Assembly: GCA_963707665.1 (NCBI GenBank)
Contig: CAVPQU010000010.1
Coordinates: forward strand, 1 to 20,464
Direction: 5' to 3'
Source of the DNA: DATJCV01 sp963707665
GTDB lineage: Bacteria > Pseudomonadota > Gammaproteobacteria > Burkholderiales > Burkholderiaceae_D
DNA length: 20,464 nucleotides
Of this stretch, positions 15,876 to 20,464 are shown piece by piece (the stretch's first letter is position 1; every line of letters starts with the position of its first letter). The notes below the pieces were generated by a model. That model ran no database searches and was not told the DNA's origin. It saw only the letters and a list, made by a program, of their open reading frames with translations. Both the position numbers and the translations under genes were made by a program.

Positions 15876-16361
15876 CTACCACCAAGCCAGCAGGTTGCCG
15901 CCGTGACTGCCCGCCACCGCACCGGCGACGGTGATCAGGCTGATGATCAGCAGGAAAATATGCAGGCGCTGAATGCGCAGCATCAGGCCGTGCGGATCGT
16001 GTTGCGCGCTGCGCTGAAACACCCGGCGAAGCACCAGCGGCTCCAGCACGAACAACATCAGCGTAAAGATGACCCAGATTGCCAGCATCGCATGCAGCCA
16101 CCATTGATCCGGGTGCGCAAAGCGGCCCCATCCATCGCTCAGATACAGCATGTAAAAACCCGACAGCCCGGTCACCAAGGTGGCGCCGCGCGCCCACCAG
16201 GCAAAGCGGCCTTCGGCCTGTTCAAACAGATGATGCTGGTTGGCGCCATCCGAGACGCTGCGTACCGCCGGCAGCAAGACCAAGGTGACGAAGGCGACCC
16301 CGCCGATCCAAACCACCACGCCGAGTACGTGCAGCACGCGACTCCATAGCCAGGCGCTCAT
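15876..16361 (-). CDS. 4-TM membrane protein, CopD-like
   Basis: The 161-residue inner-membrane protein has four hydrophobic helices (about 8-30, 55-73, 88-108, 135-155). It has a conserved-looking His in helix 1 (SRVLHVLGVVVWIGG), His in PDQWWLHAMLAIW and His in RLHIFLLI. This pattern resembles the CopD/DUF2269-type family, in which histidines may bind heme or copper; that function is inferred. ATG 16361 has AGGAG 6 bases upstream and overlaps the stop of a 19-codon upstream ORF (ATGA). It is the first gene after the lolA repeat and lies outside the cassette array. It is convergent with lolA. Confidence 0.7.
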   Translation of the reverse strand: MSAWLWSRVLHVLGVVVWIGGVAFVTLVLLPAVRSVSDGANQHHLFEQAEGRFAWWARGATLVTGLSGFYMLYLSDGWGRFAHPDQWWLHAMLAIWVIFTLMLFVLEPLVLRRVFQRSAQHDPHGLMLRIQRLHIFLLIISLITVAGAVAGSHGGNLLAWW

Positions 16362-16417
16362 GCCGGCTCCTGCGGAATGGTGGTGGCAGCGCAGCCGCGT
16401 CGATCGGGATGATTCAT
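16358..16417 (-). CDS. 19-residue leader ORF coupled to the CopD-like gene
   Basis: ATG 16417 is preceded by a near-perfect ribosome-binding site, AAGGAGGA. The ORF encodes MNHPDRRGCAATTIPQEPA and stops at TGA 16360-16358, overlapping the ATG of the downstream membrane protein by 4 bases (ATGA). A strong ribosome-binding site on a tiny ORF that ends exactly on the next start suggests translational coupling or a regulatory leader peptide. It could also be the decayed end of a formerly longer gene. No family is recognised. Confidence 0.45.
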   Translation of the reverse strand: MNHPDRRGCAATTIPQEPA

Positions 16418-16808
16418 ATACTCCTCCTTAATAGGCTATATTTCGGACATAAAATGGACGTTTTTTTAATATACTCCATCATTCATTGATGAGATCAGCG
16501 AGATGTGGGTGATCTGATCGAGTTTGGACGGTCGTTCCGGTGGCTTTTCGCCGCAACCCAATGTCGTTCGGGATTCAGCAGTGAAAATTTTCGTCTACGC
16601 CCCAAGCTCTGCGCTCGACGCTACACGCCCGGACCACGAACCGAAATGCGAAATGTCATGCTCCGGCGTGGCCGCGAGTCTCATGGTCCGGCCGAAGCAA
16701 GCGCATCGCTTCGTTCTCAAGCTCGATGGCTTGATCAAATGTGGTACTTCCCGCAATGTTCGCCCTCTGCAGCGAACAGGTTAGGCGGCGCCGTAGACCG
16801 GCGGCAAC
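16418..16808. other. 391-bp stretch without a convincing gene
   Basis: Next to the leader ORF the stretch is AT-rich (16420-16490) and probably carries its minus-strand promoter, though I find no clear -35/-10 pair. Further right, a minus-strand open frame without a start codon ends at a TGA at 16656-16658. It includes TTFDQAIELENEAMRLLRPD and looks protein-like, possibly the end of a lost gene. Plus-strand frames of 86 and 133 codons overlap it and show no recognisable motif. The right end contains the half attC-like core at 16780. Confidence 0.4.
16780..16786 (-). other. Half attC-like core closing the cassette array
   Basis: GTTAGGC on the plus strand reads GCCTAAC on the minus strand, the consensus of the first (R'') attC box. 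It lies 22 bases after the stop of the 3-TM cassette gene. A 7-bp stem follows (minus-strand TGTTCGC and GCGAACA), but no partner GTTRRRY box is found where expected. It looks like a truncated attC at the distal end of the array. A core of 7 bases alone can occur by chance. Confidence 0.4.
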
Positions 16809-16817
16809 TCAGTTGCC
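16803..16817. repeat. 15-bp palindrome over the 3-TM gene stop codon
   Basis: GGCAACTCAGTTGCC has perfect 7-base arms around a single base and includes the stop codon of the 3-TM gene. It is a possible mRNA 3' hairpin. No T-run follows. Confidence 0.35.
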
Positions 16818-17219
16818 TGGCCCCAATGCGCCAGACAATACAACGGCGGCTAAACCGAGCGCGAACAGCATGCCGAATATGGACCAGACGAACCACTTCA
16901 TTGTGATTTGGTAGCTGTGTTCATCGTCATCCTCAATTCGCAATGCCCGGTAGAGAGCATTGATCTGAGCACAGATGGGGACAAGCATGATGAGAAGCGC
17001 AGCGACGGAGCGGGGCGTCCAATCGCCAGGTGCCTCGAAGGCCCAATAGCGGAAGAAGGATAGGGAAAAGCCGATAAAGACCGTGATCGCGGTGATCACG
17101 CCCTGACGATAGCCGGCGGGCAGTGGTTTCCTTGCCGCCGGGGAGGGCGTGGTCGCTGCAGGCTCTGAGCCTGATGTGACCGAGGGTGCATCGGTGGATG
17201 CGTTGCTGTCAGTTGGCAT
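16809..17219 (-). CDS. Cassette-borne 3-TM membrane protein of unknown function
   Basis: The 136-residue protein has a Ser/Thr/Pro/Ala-rich polar N-terminus (1-36) followed by three hydrophobic helices: about 39-60 (VITAITVFIGFSLSFF), 72-90 and 108-130. An acidic loop RIEDDDEHS lies between helices 2 and 3. ATG 17219 has a strong GGAGG 5 bases upstream. I do not recognise a family. It lies 27 bases after an attC core (17246-17252) and ends close to another attC-like core (16780), on the same strand as the other cassettes. It therefore reads as an integron gene cassette. Confidence 0.65.
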   Translation of the reverse strand: MPTDSNASTDAPSVTSGSEPAATTPSPAARKPLPAGYRQGVITAITVFIGFSLSFFRYWAFEAPGDWTPRSVAALLIMLVPICAQINALYRALRIEDDDEHSYQITMKWFVWSIFGMLFALGLAAVVLSGALGPGN

Positions 17220-17245
17220 TTGACCCTCCAGGAAATGATCATGAC

Positions 17246-17304
17246 GTCGAATGCTTGAGTGAAGCGGCGCGCGTACCCGCGTCCGCTTCGACGAATTATT
17301 AGAA
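17246..17304 (-). other. attC recombination site (third in array)
   Basis: This 59-base imperfect inverted repeat runs from GTCGAAT (17246-17252) to ATTAGAA (17298-17304). Inside, TGAAGCGGC pairs with GTCCGCTTC around a GC-rich loop, and CGACGAATT follows. On the minus strand it has the order of a canonical attC. Outer cores are degenerate relative to RYYYAAC/GTTRRRY, but the inner arms match the sites at 18128 and 18476. Confidence 0.65.
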
Positions 17305-17720
17305 TCCGTTCAAAGTCTTTTTAGTTCAAAGTCTTTTCGACTGAAGAGAAATATCAGATCGCTATCTGGAGCGAGTCCCGGCAGGGAAATCGAGCCTGCT
17401 CCAGAAGCCCCTTAAAAATAAGGCTGGCGCGCCCCGTGCCGACAGGGACGCAATGCCTGCGCGACGCTCTTGATCGTGGGCGTCCAGAGCATGAAGAACA
17501 CGGATAGTGCGGGCAGAAGGGATGTGATGCAGGAAAGAAAGTCTTGGGAATCCAGTGTTACATTGCAATGGAATCGATTGGGTACTTTCGGTGTAAAGGA
17601 ATGCCCCTTGCCGGGATGACGTCTATCGTTCGACTTGAATGGCTGCCGACCGTGGGCGAATCGTGCGATCGGAGGTCCTGCTCGGTGAACGGTGTGAACT
17701 GTCACCTATGCCGCGGCATT
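17305..17720. other. 416-bp stretch inside the array, gene content unclear
   Basis: By array logic this belongs either to the DUF4345 cassette as a long tail or to a cassette whose attC has decayed. A minus-strand frame (17412-17705, GTG start) could encode 97 residues with one hydrophobic segment (FLSCITSLLPALSVFFMLW). Its first half is low in protein-like character and it has no good ribosome-binding site. Right after the DUF4345 stop there is a GTCTGAA box and a palindrome ATGCCGCGGCAT that might be attC remains. No gene can be asserted. Confidence 0.35.
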
Positions 17721-18107
17721 TCAGACAGCGCCATGATGTGCCACAGCAATGATGACGGGTAGAACCAACTCGGGAACCAGGTAGCCCAACCATACGGCAG
17801 CTGGCTTTGGCAACCCCACCTTGCTGATGGACACCAGCCTTCCAACACCGGCAAGAAACACCCCGAGCGCAAGCAGATAGATCAGCGTTCCTTGCTGGCG
17901 GACGGTGATTGCCGCCCAGAGGCTGATGATGCCAGTAGAAAAGTACACGCCGGCCATGAACCGATGCACATTGTCCAGCCGTGGCTCGGTGTTTGGCTGG
18001 CCGAGGAACATCTGCAGTGCACCACCGAAGATCGCGATGGCTGCGACGAGAAACAGGCAGGTCTGAACGACAAGCTGGCTTGCGATGAGAGGGGTTTCCG
18101 GTGTCAC
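17721..18107 (-). CDS. DUF4345-type membrane protein, integron cassette
   Basis: The 128-residue protein has four hydrophobic helices. Family stretches are RFMAGVYFSTGIISLWAA, LLALGVFLAGVGRLVSI and LGYLVPELVLPVIIAVAH, the usual pattern of DUF4345 proteins, and length is typical. GTG 18107 has GGAG 8 bases upstream and gives the family N-terminus. The frame is open to 18227, but ATG 18131 lies inside the attC core GTTATGC and the rest crosses the attC, so those starts are unlikely. Biochemical function of the family is unknown. It is a cassette preceded by the attC at 18128-18190. Confidence 0.75.
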   Translation of the reverse strand: MTPETPLIASQLVVQTCLFLVAAIAIFGGALQMFLGQPNTEPRLDNVHRFMAGVYFSTGIISLWAAITVRQQGTLIYLLALGVFLAGVGRLVSISKVGLPKPAAVWLGYLVPELVLPVIIAVAHHGAV

Positions 18108-18127
18108 TCTTGGTTCTCCAGTTGGTG

Positions 18128-18190
18128 GCATAACGCCAGGCTTAAGCGGCGCACGATACATGCGTCCGCCTCGACAACAAATAGTCAGGT
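18128..18190 (-). other. attC recombination site (second in array)
   Basis: A 63-base site runs from GCATAAC (18128-18134; GTTATGC on the minus strand, a common cassette core) to GTCAGGT (18184-18190). The inner arms CTTAAGCGGC and GTCCGCC match the other two sites. The stop codon of the cassette on its right (TGA, 18187-18185) lies inside the R'' box, as is common in cassettes. Confidence 0.75.
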
Positions 18191-18450
18191 ATCGGTTACG
18201 GCATACCGGATGAGCCGCTCGCGCCACTGCGCTAGCGTAAACAGTGGCTCGACGTGAACCAGATCCGGTACATCCTCACTCGCGACCGATACCGTCAAGC
18301 AAGTAGGAAAAGCCACTTTGCGCGAGTGCTCGGGAACCAAGCTACCAATGACTTCTGTGGCAACTATAGGCCTCGGGTTTGTGTAGCAAGGCTTATTGGA
18401 TCAAATGGTTTGCTCGCGGTCAAACTGGTGGACGCGCCGAGTATTTTCAT
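18185..18450 (-). pseudogene. Frameshifted small cassette ORF, unknown function
   Basis: ATG 18450 lies 26 bases after an attC core and opens a frame beginning MKILGASTSLTASKPFDP that stops at TAG 18366-18364. A second frame, open from about 18400, runs 71 codons to a TGA at 18187-18185 inside the next attC, ending WRERLIRYAVTDT. The two together span 266 bases, one short of 89 codons. A single-base deletion between about 18366 and 18400 thus explains both. The joined product would be about 88 residues; no family is recognised. A sequencing error is an alternative to real decay. Neither part has a strong ribosome-binding site. Confidence 0.5.
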
Positions 18451-18475
18451 TAGACTCAAAGCGGACCAACGTGGG

Positions 18476-18531
18476 GTCTAACACTGGAGTTAAGCGGCGG
18501 CGAAGCAGTCCGTTTGAACGAATTGTCAGGC
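18476..18531 (-). other. attC recombination site (first in array)
   Basis: This 56-base site is the best preserved, from GTCTAAC (18476-18482) to GTCAGGC (18525-18531). Read on the minus strand it gives GCCTGACAATTCGTTCAAAC at one end, then TGCTTCGCC, and ends CTTAACTCCAGTGTTAGAC, the classical layout of an integron attC. The DUF1272 stop codon is within its R'' box. Confidence 0.85.
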
Positions 18532-18768
18532 GCCTGCACACCCACCCGCCTTCAGGACACGCTCTGAGGACGCAGGGTACTTTGCCAGTAGGTGTGCTGG
18601 ACGAACCGGGCGCGGCGAGAAGTTGCCGCCGCAGTTTGGGCATGTGCCCGCCAGAATGCCGCTGGCACATTCGGGACAGAACGTGCACTCGAAGGTGCAT
18701 ATGACTGCCGCCGCATCCGCCGGTAGATCTTTGTCGCAGCACTCACAGTTGGGACGAAGTTGGAGCAT
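18526..18768 (-). CDS. DUF1272 cysteine-rich protein, integron cassette
   Basis: The 80-residue protein begins MLQLRPNCECCDKDLPADAA and carries nine closely spaced cysteines in the first 46 residues: C8, C10, C11, C24, C28, C31, C34, C43 and C46. It includes FECTFCPECA and GTCPNCGGNFSPRPVRPA. This is the DUF1272 pattern and predicts a small zinc-binding protein; its function is unknown. ATG 18768 follows AGGA 8 bases upstream. It is the cassette nearest the integrase, between the attI-like core and the attC at 18476, the place of the most recent insertion and of best expression. DUF1272 genes are, to my recollection, found as cassettes elsewhere. Confidence 0.85.
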   Translation of the reverse strand: MLQLRPNCECCDKDLPADAAAVICTFECTFCPECASGILAGTCPNCGGNFSPRPVRPAHLLAKYPASSERVLKAGGCAGA

Positions 18769-18801
18769 GTCTAGCTTCCTGCGTTGACTTTCATGTGAGC
18801 G

Positions 18802-18840
18802 GCCTAACGTTCAGTATGCGCCTTCACAAGCGCATACTTT
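18802..18840 (-). other. attI-like site with hairpin
   Basis: GCCTAAC at 18802-18808 reads GTTAGGC on the minus strand, the simple core that separates attI from the first cassette. Next to it AGTATGCGC (18813-18821) and GCGCATACT (18830-18838) form a perfect 9-bp stem with an 8-base loop. Position between the intI start and the first cassette fits attI. The hairpin is attC-like, so a hybrid or decayed attC is also possible. Confidence 0.55.
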
Positions 18841-18869
18841 ACATAAACAGGTGTGTAGTCCAATTTCAA
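18840..18869 (-). promoter_or_regulatory. Candidate cassette promoter (Pc)
   Basis: On the minus strand TTGAAA (18869-18864), an 18-base spacer and TATGTA (18845-18840) point toward the cassettes from the AT-rich gap beside intI. The -10 is poor. Location is right for an integron Pc, but the match is weak. Confidence 0.25.
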
Positions 18870-18908
18870 TTTTATTAAATAATTGATTTTGCTAATTAAT
18901 TTTATAAA

Positions 18909-19578
18909 GTGACACCTAGCCTTAAGACGCCACCTCCCAAACTGTTAGATCAAGTACGGGAACAAATCCGGCTCAGGCACTACAGTATCAAGACAGAAAC
19001 ACAATATGTCCATTGGGTAAGGCGTTTCGTGCTGTTTCACGGCAAGCGCCATCCGCGTGACATGGGTGCGCCGGAGGTAGAGGCGTTTCTCACGCATCTG
19101 GCGGTGGCAGGGCCGGTAGCCGCCGCGGCGCAGAATCAGGCGCTGTCCCGCTACTGTTCTTGTACATGGAAGTGCTGGGGCAGGATTTTGACTTAACAAA
19201 AGGGATGGCGGCAGTTTTTTGCCGGATGCGCTGGATCGCAAATATTCCGCTACCGCTACCGATTGGGTCTGGCAATACGTATTTCCTTCCGGGAGCTATT
19301 CCGCCGATCCGCGCAGCGGGGTAGAGCGCCGCCACCATATTGACGAGAAGGTGCTGCAGCGCGCAATGAAGAAGGCGGTGCAGTCGGCCAGCCTGGCCAA
19401 GCCGGTGACACCGCGAACGCTGCGGCACAGTTTCGCCACCGGTCTGCTGCAGGCCGGCTACGATATCCGCACCGTGCAGGAATTGCTCGGGCACGCGGAC
19501 GTGGCAACCATCATGATTTACACTCACGTGCTGAACAAGGGCAAACGTGGCGTTGCCAGCCCGCTGGACGATCTATAG
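18909..19578 (+). pseudogene. intI: Integron integrase, inactivated
   Basis: Tyrosine recombinase remnant of the IntI group. The N-terminal part (GTG 18909) reads KLLDQVREQIRLRHYSIKTE and WVRRFVLFHGKRHPRDMG, typical IntI. The C-terminal part (from about 19219) carries SADPRSGVERRHH, from the extra helix region that sets IntI apart from XerC/D, then TPRTLRHSFATGLLQAGYDI, LLGHADVATIMIYTHVL and a normal end. Only about 223 codons remain of a usual 320-340. Three lesions are visible: a 1-base deletion near 19149 (the frame then resumes as LFLYMEVLGQDFD), loss of about 110 codons near 19190 and a 1-base deletion in the T-run at 19213-19218. The lost part includes the first catalytic Arg, so no activity is expected. 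It is divergent from the cassettes, as in other integrons. Confidence 0.88.
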
Positions 19579-19580
19579 AC

Positions 19581-20464
19581 GTGAATATTCCCCATATCCC
19601 TTTAGCCGAGAGCCTGCGGCCCAAAACACTGAACGACGTGATCGGCCAGCAGCATCTGCTCGGCCCCGGCAAGCCCTTGCGCGTCGCCTTCGAATCGGGG
19701 CAGGCGCATTCGATGATCCTGTGGGGACCGCCAGGCGTCGGCAAGACCACGTTGGCGCGGCTGATGGCGGATGGCTTCCATGCCGAATTCATCGCCTTGT
19801 CGGCGGTGCTGTCCGGCGTCAAGGACATTCGTGAAGCGGTTGAGCGGGCGCAGGTGATTCGCGCCAATTCCGCCCGCCGCACGATTCTGTTTGTCGATGA
19901 AGTGCATCGCTTCAACAAGAGCCAGCAGGATGCGTTCCTGCCGCATGTCGAAAGCGGCTTGTTCACCTTCATCGGCGCCACCACTGAAAACCCGTCGTTC
20001 GAAGTGAATGGTGCGCTGCTGTCGCGCGCTTCGGTGTACGTATTGAAATCCTTGTCAGACGATGATCTGACAACGATGCTGGAGCGCGCCTGCGCCACCG
20101 AACTGGACGGCCTCGATTTCACCGATGACGCTAAAGTCAGCTCTGATCGCCAGCGCCGACGGTGATGGCCGCAAGCTACTGAACAATCTCGAAATCGTCG
20201 CCCGCGCCGCCGAGGCGAAGCAGCAGACCACCGTCGATGCGGCGCTGTTGGCGCAATCGCTGGGCGACGCCTTGCGCCGCTTCGACAAGGGCGGCGATGC
20301 TTTCTACGATCAGATTTCGGCGCTGCATAAATCGGTGCGCGGCTCCAATCCGGATGCCGCGCTGTACTGGCTGGTGCGCATGCTGGACGGCGGCGCCGAT
20401 CCGCGTTATCTGGCGCGGCGGCTGATCCGCATGGCGAACGAAGACATCGGCCTGGCTGATCCCC
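19581..20464 (+). pseudogene. rarA: Replication-associated recombination protein RarA, frameshifted and partial
   Basis: AAA+ ATPase of the RarA/MgsA (WRIP1) family that acts at stalled forks. The N-terminus reads PLAESLRPKTLNDVIGQQHL, with Walker A GPPGVGKT at 49-56, Walker B ILFVDE ending at 106 and ATTENPSFEVNGALLSR as sensor 1 region. The frame is lost after about residue 184: reading shifts by +1 and resumes as ALIASADGDGRKLLNNLE. An extra G near 20136 would explain it, since removal gives DDAKSALIASADG. The second frame then stays open to the window edge (MANEDIGLADP), so the 3' end is missing. It starts at GTG 19581, two bases after the intI stop, with no visible ribosome-binding site and a shorter N-terminus than usual. 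A sequencing error is possible for the frameshift. Confidence 0.85.

Noticed and set aside
16505..16906. 133-codon plus-strand frame
   Set aside because: Arg-rich without a recognisable domain; it overlaps the attC-like core and the end of the 3-TM gene.
17892..18704. Several plus-strand frames of 75-121 codons across the cassette array
   Set aside because: They run through attC sites and opposite to the cassette genes, and show no motif or ribosome-binding site.
1..20464. CRISPR array, tRNA or rRNA genes
   Set aside because: No regularly spaced direct repeats and no cloverleaf or rRNA-like sequence were seen by eye.

Overview
The window looks like a chromosomal segment of a betaproteobacterium, most likely family Oxalobacteraceae (Herminiimonas/Collimonas/Herbaspirillum type). 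This is inferred from protein character and from two gene blocks that I recall as typical of this group: nadE-glnB, and trxB / ftsK-lolA / rarA. I could not run a similarity search, so genus and exact orthology are unproven.

Positions 1-6926 hold a self-contained catabolic/transport locus. A TrmB-type HTH regulator (minus strand, with a translationally coupled gene running off the left edge) is divergent from a complete branched-chain-amino-acid-type ABC importer: binding protein, two permeases and two ATPases. The importer is followed in the same direction by a nitrilase with an intact Glu-Lys-Cys triad. A perfect 18-bp inverted repeat and a degenerate second copy that overlaps the -35 of a good sigma70-type promoter lie in the divergent region. 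The inferred system is regulated uptake plus hydrolysis of an organic nitrile or related compound.

Positions 6927-15735 are housekeeping: a FemAB/GNAT-like protein (minus), nadE, glnB (PII), an Smr-domain protein (minus), trxB (minus), ftsK and lolA. lolA is bracketed by two diverged copies of an intergenic repeat.

Positions 15736-19580 interrupt the expected lolA-rarA neighbourhood. The segment carries a 4-TM CopD-like protein preceded by a 19-codon coupled leader ORF, and then what I read as a decayed chromosomal integron. The integrase pseudogene intI (plus strand, 18909-19578) has lost its middle and carries two single-base frameshifts. An attI-like core lies next to it. To the left is an array of cassettes all on the minus strand: a DUF1272 protein, a frameshifted small ORF, a DUF4345 membrane protein, an unassigned stretch and a 3-TM protein. 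They are separated by three recognisable attC sites that share the arms AAGCGGC and GTCCG. The array ends on the left at a half attC-like site.

Positions 19581-20464 are the start of rarA. It begins two bases after the intI stop codon, has a net +1 frameshift near 20136 and runs off the right edge. No tRNA, rRNA or CRISPR array was seen.
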